Of a stretch of 64,000 nucleotides of DNA, positions 35,007-46,539 are shown in pieces (the first letter of the stretch is position 1; each line of letters opens with the position of its first letter). The notes beneath the pieces were generated by a model that was not told the origin of the DNA, did no database searches, and saw nothing but the letters and a program-made list of their open reading frames with translations. The stretch spans positions 9,646,174 through 9,710,173 of the forward strand of contig JAVTVX010000002.1 in NCBI GenBank assembly GCA_033439265.1, given 5' to 3'. The stretch is from Dillenia suffruticosa (taxonomy: Eukaryota > Streptophyta > Magnoliopsida > Dilleniales > Dilleniaceae). The position numbers and the translations under genes are program-made.

Positions 35007-35660
35007 ATGACGTTGACTAAAAAGAAAAGACCAGCGATCAGTTTTGATGATGACAATTTGATAGGGGTCGACATCAATTGAAATGACCCGTTAGTCATTA
35101 CTGTCATGATAGGGTCATTCCTTGTTAAAAGAACTTTCATTGATTAAGGAGCAAATTGAGATCTCCTCTTTTGGGATACCTTCCAACAAATGAACTTCAC
35201 CCAATCCCACCTTCAACCTCCCAACAGACCCTTAAAAGGATTCGCCAATGAGTGCAAACTTCTAGAAGGTACTATCTCGCTTGTTGTAAACTTAGGAATG
35301 CCTCCTGACCATACTACTACCAGAATCACTTTTCACATGGTCAAATTCCCATCTCCTTACAATGCTATCTTAGGCCATCCTAGTTTGGACGGTTTCGAAG
35401 CACTACTAAACGCAAGACACATAACAATTAAGGTCAGGACACCTTTAGGGGTCGCGACACTGCACAGTGACCCCAACCCATCAACCATTCCCATAGCAAA
35501 AAAAGAAAGAGAAGTTCTTTCAGTAGACACCTTGGAACTAAGAGATGACACTGAACAATCATCCAAGCCTCAACCCGGAGAGGAAGTGATTGAAATTCCT
35601 ATCGCAGATACACTTGTTCAAACAGTCCAAGTTGGCACCCACTTACCAATATCTCTCTAG
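35007..35660 (+). pseudogene. Protease of T3, starting right after the primer-binding site
   Basis: ATG at about 35007 opens MTLTKKKRPAISFDDDNLIG. In the same frame follow FID and, after a stop, the DLLFWDTFQQMNF region of the active site. NLGMPPDHTTTRITFHMVKF and YNAILGHPSLDGFEALLNAR come next. The frame 35190-35660 is open. Three stops occur upstream of it. This N-terminus aligns with that of T2 from the methionine onwards, so the missing gag is shared and not a private deletion. Confidence 0.75.
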
Positions 35661-37000
35661 AAAGTAATTGTGGACTGTCTTCGGTAATATTCTAAAGTCT
35701 TTGCATGATCTCTGAAAGACATACCACGTATCTATCCTTCAGTTATAGTCCACAAACTAATTTTAGATGCAAGTCTTAAGCCTGTAAAGTAGAAAAAAGG
35801 GGTATTCGCATTGGAACATCAACATGCAATACAATAGGAGGTCAAGAAACTCTTAAGAGTAGAGTTTATTCGAAAAGTAGAGTACCCCGAGTGACTACCA
35901 AATGTGGTTATGATAAGAAAGGTTAACAACAAGTGGAAAATGTGTGTAGATTTCACCGATCTCAACAAGACATATCTAAATGACAGTTATCTGCTTTCCA
36001 ACATCGACAAATTGGTGGACAACTCATCAGGTCACCAACTCTTGAGTTTTATAGATGCATACTCTGACTACATCTAGATTCGCATAGCCCTCGAAGATAA
36101 TGAAAAAAAAACCAGTTTTATTATGGAGTTCAACACTTACTGTTATAAATTCATGTCATTTGGCCTAAAAATGTCAGAGTAACCTTCCAGCGGTTAGTTA
36201 ATAAAGTTTTTAGTGAACAACTTGGCAAAAATGTAGAGGGCTGCGTCGACGACATGCTTGTCAAGAGTGCCAATGTCATAGATCACATTGTAGACTTAGA
36301 AAAAACATTCCGAATGCTAAAATGCTATAACATGAGGCTAAATCCAACAAAATACACTATTGGGATCACATCGGAAAATTTTTGAGGTTTTCTAATTACT
36401 AACCAGGGGATCAAGACAAATCCAAAGAAAATACAAACCATACTAGATATGACACTGCTAAGAACACTGAAAGAAATGCAATGCATCACGGGGAGACTTT
36501 AAATCAGTTCATATCAAAAGTGGAGGGAGAAGTACAAACCTTTTTATGATGCTTTGAAGAAATCCCAAAAATTTGCTTCAACACTGGAGTACCAAGCAGC
36601 ATTGGGTTCAAAGAGTACCTTGTGTCACCCCCAATACTTTCTTGACCCATTCCAGGTGGGAAACTCTACCTTTACCTCTTTATTTTTGACCGAGTACTCT
36701 GTTTTGTTCTAGAAAAGCAGGAATCCACCGAACAAAAATCGGTGTACTATGTCAGCTATATATTTCAAGAGTCAGAAATTAATTACAAACTCATCGAGAA
36801 AAGGATATTCGCCTTAGTCATTACCGCCATATGTCTACGGCCTTGCTTCCAAGCCCACACAATTGTGGTATTGACCAGCCATCTTCTGAAGCACATTTTA
36901 TAGAAGTAGGAGACCTTAGATTAACTCATTAAGTAGAGTATCAAGTTAGGCGAGCTCGATATCGAATATTAACCGAGGTTAGCAATCAAAGGTCAATAAT
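35661..37000 (+). pseudogene. Reverse transcriptase of T3
   Basis: KWKMCVDFTDLNKTYLNDSY and NIDKLVDNSSGHQLLSFIDA (about 35930-36060) mark fingers and palm. CVDDMLVKS at about 36244-36270 is the catalytic YVDD box with Y changed to C. Stops and frameshifts are scattered through it. The connection region follows to about 37000. Confidence 0.8.
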
Positions 37001-37536
37001 CTCGCTAATTTCATCCTCAAATGCACGTTCTAGACACCCTCCGAGCGAGCCCCTACCGATGATCGAGAATGATGCTCATCATCAGAATAGATACTCCATG
37101 TGGATGGGTCATTGAACTCTTTAGGAAGCGGAGTAGACTCATTCTCATAAGACCGGATGATTTTAATGTCGAATATACCATCCGTTTTGATTTGCAAGCG
37201 ACTAACAATCAGGCCTAATATGAAACCCTTCTGACCAGATTGCGAATCACAATGTCATTAGGAGCCCAAAACATACAGATCTTCATCGACAACCAAATAG
37301 TCATCAATCAGATTAAAGGGGTTTATCAAACTAAGGAGTCGATGATAGTAAAATACTTATCCAAATTACAAGGGGCGATGAACAAATTTAACAAAATGGA
37401 TATACAGCAAATTCATTGGTTAGAGAATGCACGAGTCGACACATTCTCCAAGTTAGCCAGTTCCAACTCGATTGCAACCAACCAACCAGTCTATATAGAG
37501 ACCCTATCATACCCGAGTATTAACGAATCCGAATAG
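37001..37536 (+). pseudogene. RNase H of T3
   Basis: The frame 37240-37536 reads IQIFIDNQIVINQIKGVYQT and MDIQQIHWLENARVDTFSKL, the two C-terminal RNase H motifs of Tat elements. The preceding strand with the first catalytic aspartate (VDGSLNSLGS-like) is at about 37097-37130. Confidence 0.75.
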
Positions 37537-37599
37537 ATCCTATCGGAAAATAGTTCACCAAGTTGGAAGGACCCCATAGACGTTTATTTGAAACACGAA

Positions 37600-38568
37600 T
37601 AACTACTAAGCCGCCAAGGGTGTTTTTGGCCAACCATGAAGGCTAACATGAACAATTATGTCAGAAAGTACGACAAATGCTAATACTTCTCATCAGTACC
37701 ACGCCCGCTCTCAACTGAAGTCTGCCCAATAGCACACTCATGATCATTCGTATAATGGAGAATGGATATTCTCGCGCCATTTCCACCAGCCACCAAACAT
37801 TGAAAGTTCCTAGTCGTGGCAATTGCCTACTTTACTAAGTAGGTAGAGATCATACCGTTACTTCAGATCACCATTAACAAGATGCAAAATTACATATGGA
37901 CATCCATCATCACAAGATTCGATGTGTCTCACGTTTTAATTACCAACAACGGCAAACAGTTCGATAATAAAAGCTTTTGAGACTTCTGTAGCAAGCTGAA
38001 AATCTAACATCGTTTCACCTCTATCACACACCTGTAAGCTAACGATCTCACTGAAGTAACAAACCAAACAATCATGCAAGGACTCAAGACTATATTGGAT
38101 GAAGTCAAGGGTCGCTGGGTAGATGAACTCTACAGTATTCTATGGGCCTATCGAACAATGTCCCGAAGGGTAACATGAGAATGCCATTCAATCTAACTCA
38201 CGATTGTGAGGCAGTAAGATTAGTAGAGATTGACATTCATTCACTCCAAGTAGATCAATATTAACATGAGTAGAATGAACTAGCATTACGTGAACAATTA
38301 GACCTACTACCAGAACTATAAGAAACTACGTCCGCTCGAATGGTTGCTTATTAGCAGTAGTTGGCATGTTATTACAACAGATCGATGAAAACTAAAGTGT
38401 TCAATTCAGGGGATTTTGTTCTCTGTGGAGTAGAAGCTACTAGACAACCCCTAGTTGGCGGCAAGCTAGCTTAATTAGGAAGGTCCCTATCGTATACGCT
38501 GGCAATTCGCCCAGGGACATAGCGACTTAACCATTTGGACGGTTCGGTCATGCCGAGGACGTGAAATT
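37600..38568 (+). pseudogene. Integrase of T3
   Basis: GCFWPTMKANMNNYVRKYDK covers the zinc module, whose first half is deleted compared with T2. The core follows in pieces, with LITNNGKQFDNKSF and LDEVKGRWVDELYSILWAYR at about 37940-38150. The C-terminus ends near HLDGSVMPRT. Numerous stops are present. Confidence 0.75.
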
Positions 38569-38689
38569 TAGAGAAATTGTGTATCTATCACCAGTAATCT
38601 CTACCCCTCTCATTAGTCTTGACACATGCTCTCTCTTAGTCTATCCATAAGAATGTTATTTCTTTCGCATGTTAATAACACATTTTCCC

Positions 38690-39030
38690 AATCGAACGAG
38701 CGTGTCGTCAAAAAGGGATGTATCTCTCCAACAGGTAAGCACGGCCCAATCTCTGAATCGAATGAATGTGCAGTTAAAAAGAGATGTATCTCCTCGACGG
38801 GGTAGACACGACCCAATTTCCTAATCAAACGAATGTGTCGTCAAAAAGTGATGTATCTAGTTGATAGGTAAATGCGACCAAATCTTACAATCAAACAAAT
38901 GTATTGTCAAAAAGGGTTGTATCTCCCTGATGGCTAGGTATGACCCAATCTCTCGATCGAATGAATGTGCCATCAAAAAGAGATGTATCTTCCCAACGAG
39001 TAGGCACAACCCGCTCTTTTGATTAAACAT
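38690..39030. repeat. Tandem repeats of about 61 bp in the 3' region of T3
   Basis: Five or more diverged units contain GTGTCGTCAAAAAGGGATGT then ATCTC...GACCCAATCTC...AATCGAAtGAATGTG. They lie between integrase and the 3' LTR. The sequence is unrelated to the arrays of T1 or T2. Confidence 0.85.
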
Positions 39031-40148
39031 ACCGAAACATATCGAAAAGTAATAAGACACTTTATCTGATGACTGGGCAAGGTAGCCAACCAGCTACGAC
39101 ATCATCAGTCAAGGTACTCACTCGACAATGCACCGCTCATGTTGATGTTCTAGGGCTATGAACATGTAAGACGATTATCTCTCGATCAAACAAGATTGAC
39201 AAGTAAGTAACATAACTTTTTCTATTATTTCAAAGCAATAAATGCATATCGGAGTACATAGTTAGGTACAATGAAATGAAAGTCTATATTCATAAGTTAA
39301 ATTAGATTACACTAAAATAGAAAACCCAAAAGAATATGCTGATGAGTATCTTCATCTTCCCAAACGGACTAGCTCCCTAAACCCTGATGTCTTCTCTTCA
39401 ACAAAGTATCCAATGCCTTCTTAAACTGATTCGTAAATAAATTCTACAAATCTCATAGCCCCTATCTAGCACCTAATAAGATACTAAAACTAGAAAAATA
39501 GCTAGATGCTAAAGGAAACTGGAAAGGACTTTGTACCCCCATCAAGTTACTCTCAAGCCCTAATAACAAAAGAATGTAAAAGTAATGATGAACTGTAGGA
39601 AGCCCAATCAGATCACTCCAAAACGAGGCCATCAAAACAACAACCTATGACTTACCTAACTGATATAACGGGAGTTTGTACTCGTGGTTCTTTCATTGAC
39701 GAAACTTTGTACCTGTGGCTTTGCCGCCACTACTCTTTCGGAAGCCAAACCCATAAAAAAGAAAATGTTCCCTTTCAACTTTGAATTCCTCCAAAAAACA
39801 TGAGCTTTCCCTCATAAGTGACCGTCCTGAATCCAACCTCCAACTGTCATATATATATATATAGCCCAAAGATAGGAACCGTATCGCCAAATCCCCTGAA
39901 AGTCGAAAAAACGTTCCGCATTTAATGACCATACCTTACCGCCAACGCTTCTATTGCGTCCTTTCCGCTTATACATAACACTTCGTGCCTTTTGGTTTTC
40001 CCAACTATTATCACATTTACTCATGCCCCTAATGCCAAGCGATGATATCGGTAGAGTAGCATTTAATTAGCATCTTTTCAAATTCTCACCTATTTGAAAC
40101 TACTCCTGAGGTCCTTACTCCAGAACGATGCCAAGAGTATGGGACAAG
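39031..40148. other. 3' untranslated spacer of T3
   Basis: No coding is recognisable. It ends in a weakly purine-rich stretch (AAGAGTATGGGACAAG) just before the 3' LTR, where a polypurine tract is expected. Confidence 0.5.
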
Positions 40149-40838
40149 TGATGGAACATGGCCCAAGGCCCATCATCATGAGATTCGGGATCCTTTGGGC
40201 CCACAGTCCAATAAGTCAAAAGCACGTGCACCTCCTAATCAGGCAAATACAACTCTCTCTCTTGATGTTTATCGACCAGACCCCCCTTGGATGGCTGGCT
40301 GAACGACGCAGTACCTTTTCAGTGTTTGGTATTACTAGCTGAAGTAATATTCGCTTTTCCCTAAATCGAGAGATCAATCTCTCATAATTAGGAATGAGAT
40401 CTTTAGTTGTGGCCAATAAAAAAAGAAAATTTCATGACAATCCGAACTTTCCTAACTAGAAGAATTTTAAATTTTTAGGAATCATTCACTATGATTTCTG
40501 AAATCTTGGGACGCTTACACAAAAAGACTAGAGTTTTAACATCCCGGTAGTATACGAGACTTACCGTGATGCAAACTATAAAAATATTATGAAAGTCATC
40601 GCTCAGGTATGTTCTCTCAACTCCCAACTCAACATTTAATACACAAAGATATAACAAACATGTCCTTAGTCTGTTTCTACTCTCGAAAATCGCTTTCTAA
40701 TTTAAGCGTTAGGATCTTTCTTACCGAAACACCTTCAGACAATTTTTAGTAAGTTTCATCAATCAGATGACCTAATAGTCAGTTATCCTGTTTGAGTCAA
40801 TAGGGTTCTTATCTATGGAGTATAGCCCACCTCCAACA
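40149..40838 (+). repeat. 3' LTR of T3
   Basis: It starts TGATGGAACATGGCCCAAGG and ends CTCCAACA. It is 690 bp long and pairs with 34241-34928. Confidence 0.88.
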
Positions 40839-41159
40839 GATATAATTAACATGAACCAAGATAAAGCACGCTTGGGGGTTATTTAGGAGGGCAAGGGCTC
40901 TGGAAAAAGAGTATGGAGCTCAAATTATTAAAAAAAAAAAAAATGGAATTTAATACATCAGACACGAGCCCGTGCTTGTTCGCAAAATTACTTTTGCTTT
41001 GCTTGTTCGGTGGGAGCGGAACTTACAAGGAGATATGATTATGTTAAATCCTAAATGGAAGGAACGTGATGGTAGGGATGGAATGGAGGGGACGCATCGG
41101 GTCGGGTGGATAAAAATGCCCAACAACACTAAAACTAGATGCCAATTAATTGACATTAC

Positions 41160-41211
<52 letters not shown>

Positions 41212-41397
41212 GAGAGGATACACATACATTTGCCACACAAAAACAAAGAGCGGTGCCTGCTAAGTGCCCCAAGAGAGGGTTAAGTGGTCGAGATCTGGTG
41301 AAAGATTTACCCGTTCGGGTTTCGTCCATTTTTCTTCATCACCATTCTCAAGCTCCATCGCTCTCTCTTTCCAATTAGCCAAGCCAAGACCAAGAAG
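40839..41397 (+). promoter_or_regulatory. Upstream region of the small 41.4 kb gene
   Basis: It contains a (GA)n run of about 23 units (41163-41208) some 190 bases before the start codon, then a CT-rich leader (CTCCATCGCTCTCTCTTTCC) just before ATG. No unambiguous TATA box is seen. Confidence 0.4.
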
Positions 41398-41979
41398 ATG
41401 AAGGGTTCGTGTACTTTGGTCGCGTCGGTACTTGCCGCTTCCACTACAATGGCTCTCGGCTCCTCCTCCACCTCCCCTGAGGTTCCCCTCTCATTTCCTT
41501 CCCTCGTTTTCCTTTTTTTTTTCTTTTAAAATTAATGTTGTGGTTCACGAACGAGTTTGTTATTTCTTGACATTTGAAACCCTCCCCTTCCGGATCTGAG
41601 AGATTTGGGGCTTGGCAATGTCTCATTTGTTCATCATGCAGTCTCTTTCTTTCACCTGGAAAAAAAAATTCAATCATTTTTCATGCCTTAAGCTCTTCTC
41701 TCTCTTTAAATTTTTATATTTATTTCTGGGTTCTGTACCTAGTATTTATTTATTATAAATTTGCTCCTGTAGTTTGAGGGACTCGATTAGATTAAGAATA
41801 GGTTAGATGTATATCCCTGTTTTTTTCCCCCCTGATGTGATGTTCCTTTGCAGGGCTTCTCATCTCCAGCGAGAGGTGGTGTGGCGCCAAGTCAGAAGGC
41901 CTCTGATAGGAAGGAGAAATTTGTGCCCAGATTCGACGGCCTCAGGTTCATCGAGACTCTGGTCACCGCTCATAGATAG
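41398..41979 (+). CDS. Small conserved plant protein (69 residues), function unknown
   Basis: Two exons, 41398-41481 and 41854-41979, flank a 372 bp GT-AG intron (phase 0). The joined product begins MKGSCTLVASVLAASTTMAL, has a serine-rich middle, and ends FVPRFDGLRFIETLVTAHR followed by TAG. The N-terminus is hydrophobic and Ala/Ser-rich, like a targeting peptide or a single short membrane segment. I recall short angiosperm proteins with the same start and the same PRFDGLRFIETL-TAHR tail, but know of no function. Exon and intron ends are canonical and the frame is clean, so I consider it a real gene. It sits between two dead retroelements. Confidence 0.75.
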
Positions 41980-42955
41980 TCCAACCCCGAACCCCATTTA
42001 TTCTTACTTTTGCCATTGTTTTTGGGTTCGGCTTTTTTTTTTTTTTGGGTCGCTATATTTGTTTTGAGGGAGCATTTGATTGTAATATGTGAGAGAGAAA
42101 TTTTTTTTATTTTTTAATATTAAAGAGACCGGTAGGGTTTTGTCTAATGAATCCATTTCATGGAGTCAGTTTCGTCCCAAGATTTTTTCCCCCTTTTAGT
42201 GTTTGATTTATTTTGGTTGTATCAATATCTCCGGAATCGAGGGTTGCTGTTTCTTCCGAATCCTTTACACTCAACAACATGCACACGCAATGAAAAGTGA
42301 AGGTTAAATCTCGTGCTTCAATGTATGCAGCATTCTGACTTGGATTCCCTTTCGGAGCTTAACAGCGTCCATGGGATGGAGCCCCATGGCCCTGTGTTGA
42401 ATCCCCCATGTTGCGCTTGTTCCATCCAGACTATTAAGGATTTGATTATATTGCTTGAGCTTTTGGGGCCATGATTGAATGCTTCTGCCAAATTATTTAG
42501 GTCATGGCGTCTTGAATCAATTTTCAGTTCTAGCTTATGGTCAATTACAATTTCCACTGGGGGTGGTGAGTTATTTTAACTAGACCATATCACCTCAACC
42601 CTTGACGAAATTATGATCAATTTAACACACACACACACACACACACGTGTTTGTGTTGCTTCATTGGACAGGAACAGTAGGTTTTTATGTAGCTGAACTG
42701 TGAATGAGGACGGATGGCTCACCTTTCAGCAATAATAATAAAAACAATCTAGAGCGATGACTTAAATCATATACTCGTCAAAAAGTATACGCGGTCCTTA
42801 CGTTCCCCTCCTAAATTATGGTAGTGGTATGCTATGTGATTAGGCCCAAAAAATGCAGACGAGGAAATTGCTCTAGAAAAAGCAGCGACGCGAATAGTAT
42901 TGATATTTTTGCAAGAAATGTATGATGTAGAAAGCGTGAGGGTCGTGATTCCCAC

Positions 42956-42986
<31 letters not shown>

Positions 42987-43302
42987 AGACGCCTTCGGTT
43001 TCGGGGTCCATACGCCGAGGCCGAACCATTATAAGCAGCAAGCTACGCCACATCAGCGAACCGCTCATGGCCGGCATCAGAAAAATTTCACGTGCTTCTT
43101 GAGTTTTGGGCGGCGAAAGAATTTATCTGGTGGTGTAATTGCCTCACATCTACATTACAGTACATTTCATTTGTTGTTGGTCACGTGTCTGTCGTAAGTA
43201 GAACATTTTTTTTAAAGTTAATATTGTTTAAATAACAATTATGAAATTATATCCTTTTGTGGTGATAATCAATATTATTTTGAATATATTGGTTAATGCC
43301 CA
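41980..43302. other. Intergenic DNA after the small gene
   Basis: It holds the 3' end of the small gene, an (AC)n run at about 42626-42646 and a (GA)n run at about 42955-42981. No other gene is recognised. Confidence 0.5.
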
Positions 43303-43575
43303 TGTGGGGCAAGTTAAAAATTTAAATTTCAAACTAAAGAGGGTAATGGGAAGTTATCTATTACTCCACTCTCCCCTATTTTTTCTCTCTACATAACTCC
43401 TACGGAGTGATAACTCAAAAAAAAAAAAAAGGTGATTGGTTGATTTTTAAATCAAGGAAAAGAAGAAATCATCACTTAAAGAAAGAAAGAAAAACAATAT
43501 ATAATTGAGAGTGAGAGATATCTCAATTCAGAGAGTGTTTTTTCGATCGACGTAAAAATCACCGAATTAAGAGTT

Positions 43576-43774
43576 GAAACGTTATGGTATCGTGTTAATA
43601 GTTCGTTTTACGTGACTATCATCCCGACTATGAATTATTCCTATTCAGAGTATGCGGTTTCCGAGATTTTCTGTATCACCGATTGAGGTATACCGTGAAC
43701 TTCATATTTTACGATTTCAAAAAAAATTATTTTTTATTGCTTCCGCTGCGTGATTGAGTCACCATTTTCTTACA
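43576..43774 (+). repeat. Right part of the 5' LTR of Copia-2
   Basis: It matches 46339-46539 (shared GGTATCGTGTTAATAGTTC and CTTCCGCTGCGTGATTGAGT) and ends CATTTTCTTACA. The LTR extends further left, to an undetermined start. Confidence 0.85.
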
Positions 43775-44011
43775 TTAATTTTTAGACGATTTGTGATAAA
43801 AAGTGACTATTTGTGGATCTTTTATGCGCCGCATCCCGATCCGAATGGTGAGAGGCACTCCCGGATTGTGATGTATGGTATCCGTTGACTCATACGCTCG
43901 TCTTGGGGTTTGTACTCGAGTCATTTTGGTTTTCGTGATTCGTAGGGTACATAAAATTATAAATTTGAGTATCAATTATCACTAATGTTTTTTTTTCTGT
44001 GTGACAGAAAC

Positions 44012-44845
44012 ATGGCTGTTACGAAAACTGTCGTTCTAGATCTCGTTAAGGAAGACAAGCTGAACGATGATAATTATGATATTTGACACCGGAAGGTTCA
44101 GTTTGTCTCCGAGGAATAAGAACTCGGGGAAGTTCTTAAGAACGAAATGGTGGACCCCGGGGAGGGTACCACGGCACAAGCACAACGGGATCAGGAGATG
44201 TATCGTGCTTGGAAAAAGAATGATACCAAACGAGGGTGATCCTTCTTAGCTGCATGCACGATGAGATGATTCCGATTTACGAGTAGTATCCTACTGCACA
44301 GTCGATCTGGCATGCTCTGAGAGAGCAATATGGCGCCCCGTCAGCTCCTAAGGTGATGATGCTGACCTATAAATTCATTACTCACAAAAAGAGACACGAT
44401 CATTCAATGAAATAGTATTTAATGCACATGTCGAGTATGATCGCCTTCCTGAAGAATATGGGGGAGTCGATGTCTAATGAGATTCAGGTACTGGGTGTGA
44501 TCCAGTCTTTGCCTGACTCCTGGGATGTGGTTAAGACCTATCTCACGCACACTGAGAGTATTCATACTTTCATGGACGTGAGTAGGTACTGTGAGCTCGA
44601 AGAGGAGCGTCAGGAGGTGGCTAGGTCTTCTTCTGCTCATGCTAATATTGCGGAGTCGAGTAACCGCTCTCGGGGTTTAAAGCGCAAGTGGCGCAAGCAT
44701 GAGAAGAAGGCCAAGGGCCAAGGCAAGAAGAAGTAACAACCAAAACCGACAACAAAGGACAGAAGTGCAAGAAGAAAGAGCTCGATAAGAGCAAAGTCCA
44801 ATGCTATGTTTGTGGCAAGTTTGGACATTTCGCACGCGAGTGTGG
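44012..44845 (+). pseudogene. Copia-2 gag
   Basis: ATG 44012 opens MAVTKTVVLDLVKEDKLNDD, the N-terminus of a plant Copia gag. In-frame stops follow in place of tryptophan (DI*HRKVQF) and glutamine. The UBN2-type core lies at 44422-44736 (VIQSLPDSWDVVKTYLTHTE). After a frameshift a CCHC knuckle (CYVCGKFGHFARECG) is at about 44801-44842. Confidence 0.85.
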
Positions 44846-46215
44846 CGAGTGAAAGGTATGTCATTCTTTTTTACATGGTTTGAGTTACGTGTCATCTAGT
44901 GTGATATTCATTAACTCTTCTCCTTTGTGGATTATAGACTCAGGAGCCACAGACCATGTAGCTCGGGACAGGAGCGCATACGTGGAGTTCCGCCGCTTAA
45001 GTCCCCAGGCGAGGAGGCTGTACGTGGGGAATGAAGCATTTGTAGAAGTGAAAGGAATTTGCACTTGCAAGCTCTTGCTACGAAGTGACCAAGTCTTATA
45101 TCTTCATGATATTCTATATGCTCCTGAGATTAGGCGGAATCTAGTATCTGTTCGATATTTGGATTTGCTAGGATATTCAGTATTGTTGGGAAATTTTAGA
45201 GTTTCCGTTACTTATGACAGTTTTTTAATTTGTTCCGAGTTGGTCCATGAAGGACTTTATGTACTGGATATGATTTCATTTTATGAGATTTATTTTTCTT
45301 CTACTATTGCTTTTGCATCTGATAGTGTAGTGGATGATGTGAATGTATGGCATAGTAGGCTTGGTCACATAGGACAAGAGAGGATGGTCCGGTTAGCTAC
45401 GAGTGGCTTTTGGACCCGCTAACCAAGGTCCAGTTGCCCATATGTGAGTTTTGCCTTGCGGGCAAAGCCACTAGAAAACCATTTGGGAAAACAATGAGAG
45501 TTGGAATTCCATTGTAATTGGTCTATTCTGACATTTACAGACCCATGAATGTGAGAGCTCAAAATGGAGCCACGCATTTTATTACGTTTATAGACGATTA
45601 CATGCGTTTCGGTTACGTCTACCTGATCTCACACAAGTCTGAGGCACTAGAATGCTTCAGGAGGTTTATCAGTAAGGTTGAAAATCAGTTAGACTTGAGG
45701 GTGAAAACTCTCAGAATCGATCGGGGGCGCGAGTATCTGTCTGAACAATTCAAAGAGCTCTGTTCCGATAGAGGTATTATGAGATAGTTAACTATTCCTG
45801 CTACCCTCAGCAGAACGGAGTAGCCGAGAGAAGGAATAGGACTCTGTTGGAGATGGTGAGGTCGATGATGGCACAAGCTAACCTACCTATCTCCCATTGG
45901 GGGGATGCGTTGTTGACTGTGGCCTACGTCCTTAACCGCGTTCCGACAAAGTCTATAGTCAGCACCCCATACGAGTTTTGGATAGGGAGACAGTCTGACC
46001 TTAGCCACTTGAGACCATGGGGTTGCGCTACGTATGTTCGTGATTCCTCACACCAATACGGCAAGTTAGGCCTGCGAGGAAAGAAATGTATCTTTATTAG
46101 ATACTCTAAACAATCCAAAGGATATGTGTTCCTAGGAGAATATATGAACGGCACTGTCACTGAGATAGAGTCTCGTGATATCACATTTATCCAGAGTGAT
46201 TTCCCTAAAAGATGA
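44846..46215 (+). pseudogene. Copia-2 protease and integrase
   Basis: The frame 44880-45422 holds the protease site (LWIIDSGATDHVARD) and the pre-integrase motif (VWHSRLGHIGQERMVRLA). The frame 45518-45787 holds the integrase core start (VYSDIYRPMNVR, FIDDYMRFGYVYLI, LRIDRGREYLSEQF). The frame 45847-46215 holds the rest (MVRSMMAQANLPISHWGDAL, LNRVPTKSIVSTPYEFWIGR) and the C-terminal domain (GCATYVRD). Two frameshifts and stops divide it. In an intact element reverse transcriptase would follow. Confidence 0.85.
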
Positions 46216-46338
46216 GAAATCGATCGAGATCTCACCTTCTACGAGATGTATGAGCTTAGTGGCTCAGCCGAACCCAGTGATGGGACTCAAGAGCCGATCA
46301 TGGATCTTGGTCTTAATGGGAGCAATCCATCTGAAGGT

Positions 46339-46539
46339 ATGGAACGTTGTGGTATCGTGTTAATAGTTCATTTTACGTGACTATCATCTCGACTACGAGT
46401 TGTTCCCGTTTAGAGTTTGCGGTTTCCGAGATTTTCTGTATCACCGATTGAGGTATACCGTGAATTTGATATTTTATGATTCTGAAAAAAATTATTTTTT
46501 ATTGCTTCCGCTGCGTGATTGAGTCACCATTTTCTTACA
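46339..46539 (+). repeat. Truncated 3' LTR of Copia-2
   Basis: About 200 bp matching 43576-43774 and ending CATTTTCTTACA. Its left edge is a deletion junction with integrase-side coding sequence. Confidence 0.8.

Larger units (their letters stand above)
34241..40838 (+). mobile_element. Tat-type Gypsy LTR retrotransposon T3 (gag-less), both LTRs present
   Basis: The two LTRs (34241-34928 and 40149-40838) match along their length. Inside, in order, are primer-binding site, protease, reverse transcriptase, RNase H, integrase, tandem repeats and a spacer. As in T2, the protease frame opens directly after the primer-binding site and gag is absent. LTR divergence and frequent stops show that it is old. 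I find no exact target duplication (AGAGA left, GATAT right). Confidence 0.88.
43303..46539 (+). mobile_element. Ty1/copia retrotransposon (Copia-2) lacking reverse transcriptase and RNase H
   Basis: The order is 5' LTR (left edge uncertain, about 43303; right edge ACA at 43774), leader, gag, protease, integrase, then directly a truncated 3' LTR (46339-46539). The integrase C-terminal extension runs straight into LTR sequence, so everything encoding reverse transcriptase and RNase H has been deleted together with the 5' part of the 3' LTR. Frames are better preserved than in Copia-1 but still carry several stops. Confidence 0.8.

Noticed and set aside
38613-39060. Minus-strand repetitive ORFs (repeated FLTAHSFD-like units)
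   Set aside because: They are translations of the 61 bp tandem array of T3. The repeat in the protein follows from the DNA array, and the orientation is opposite to the element.
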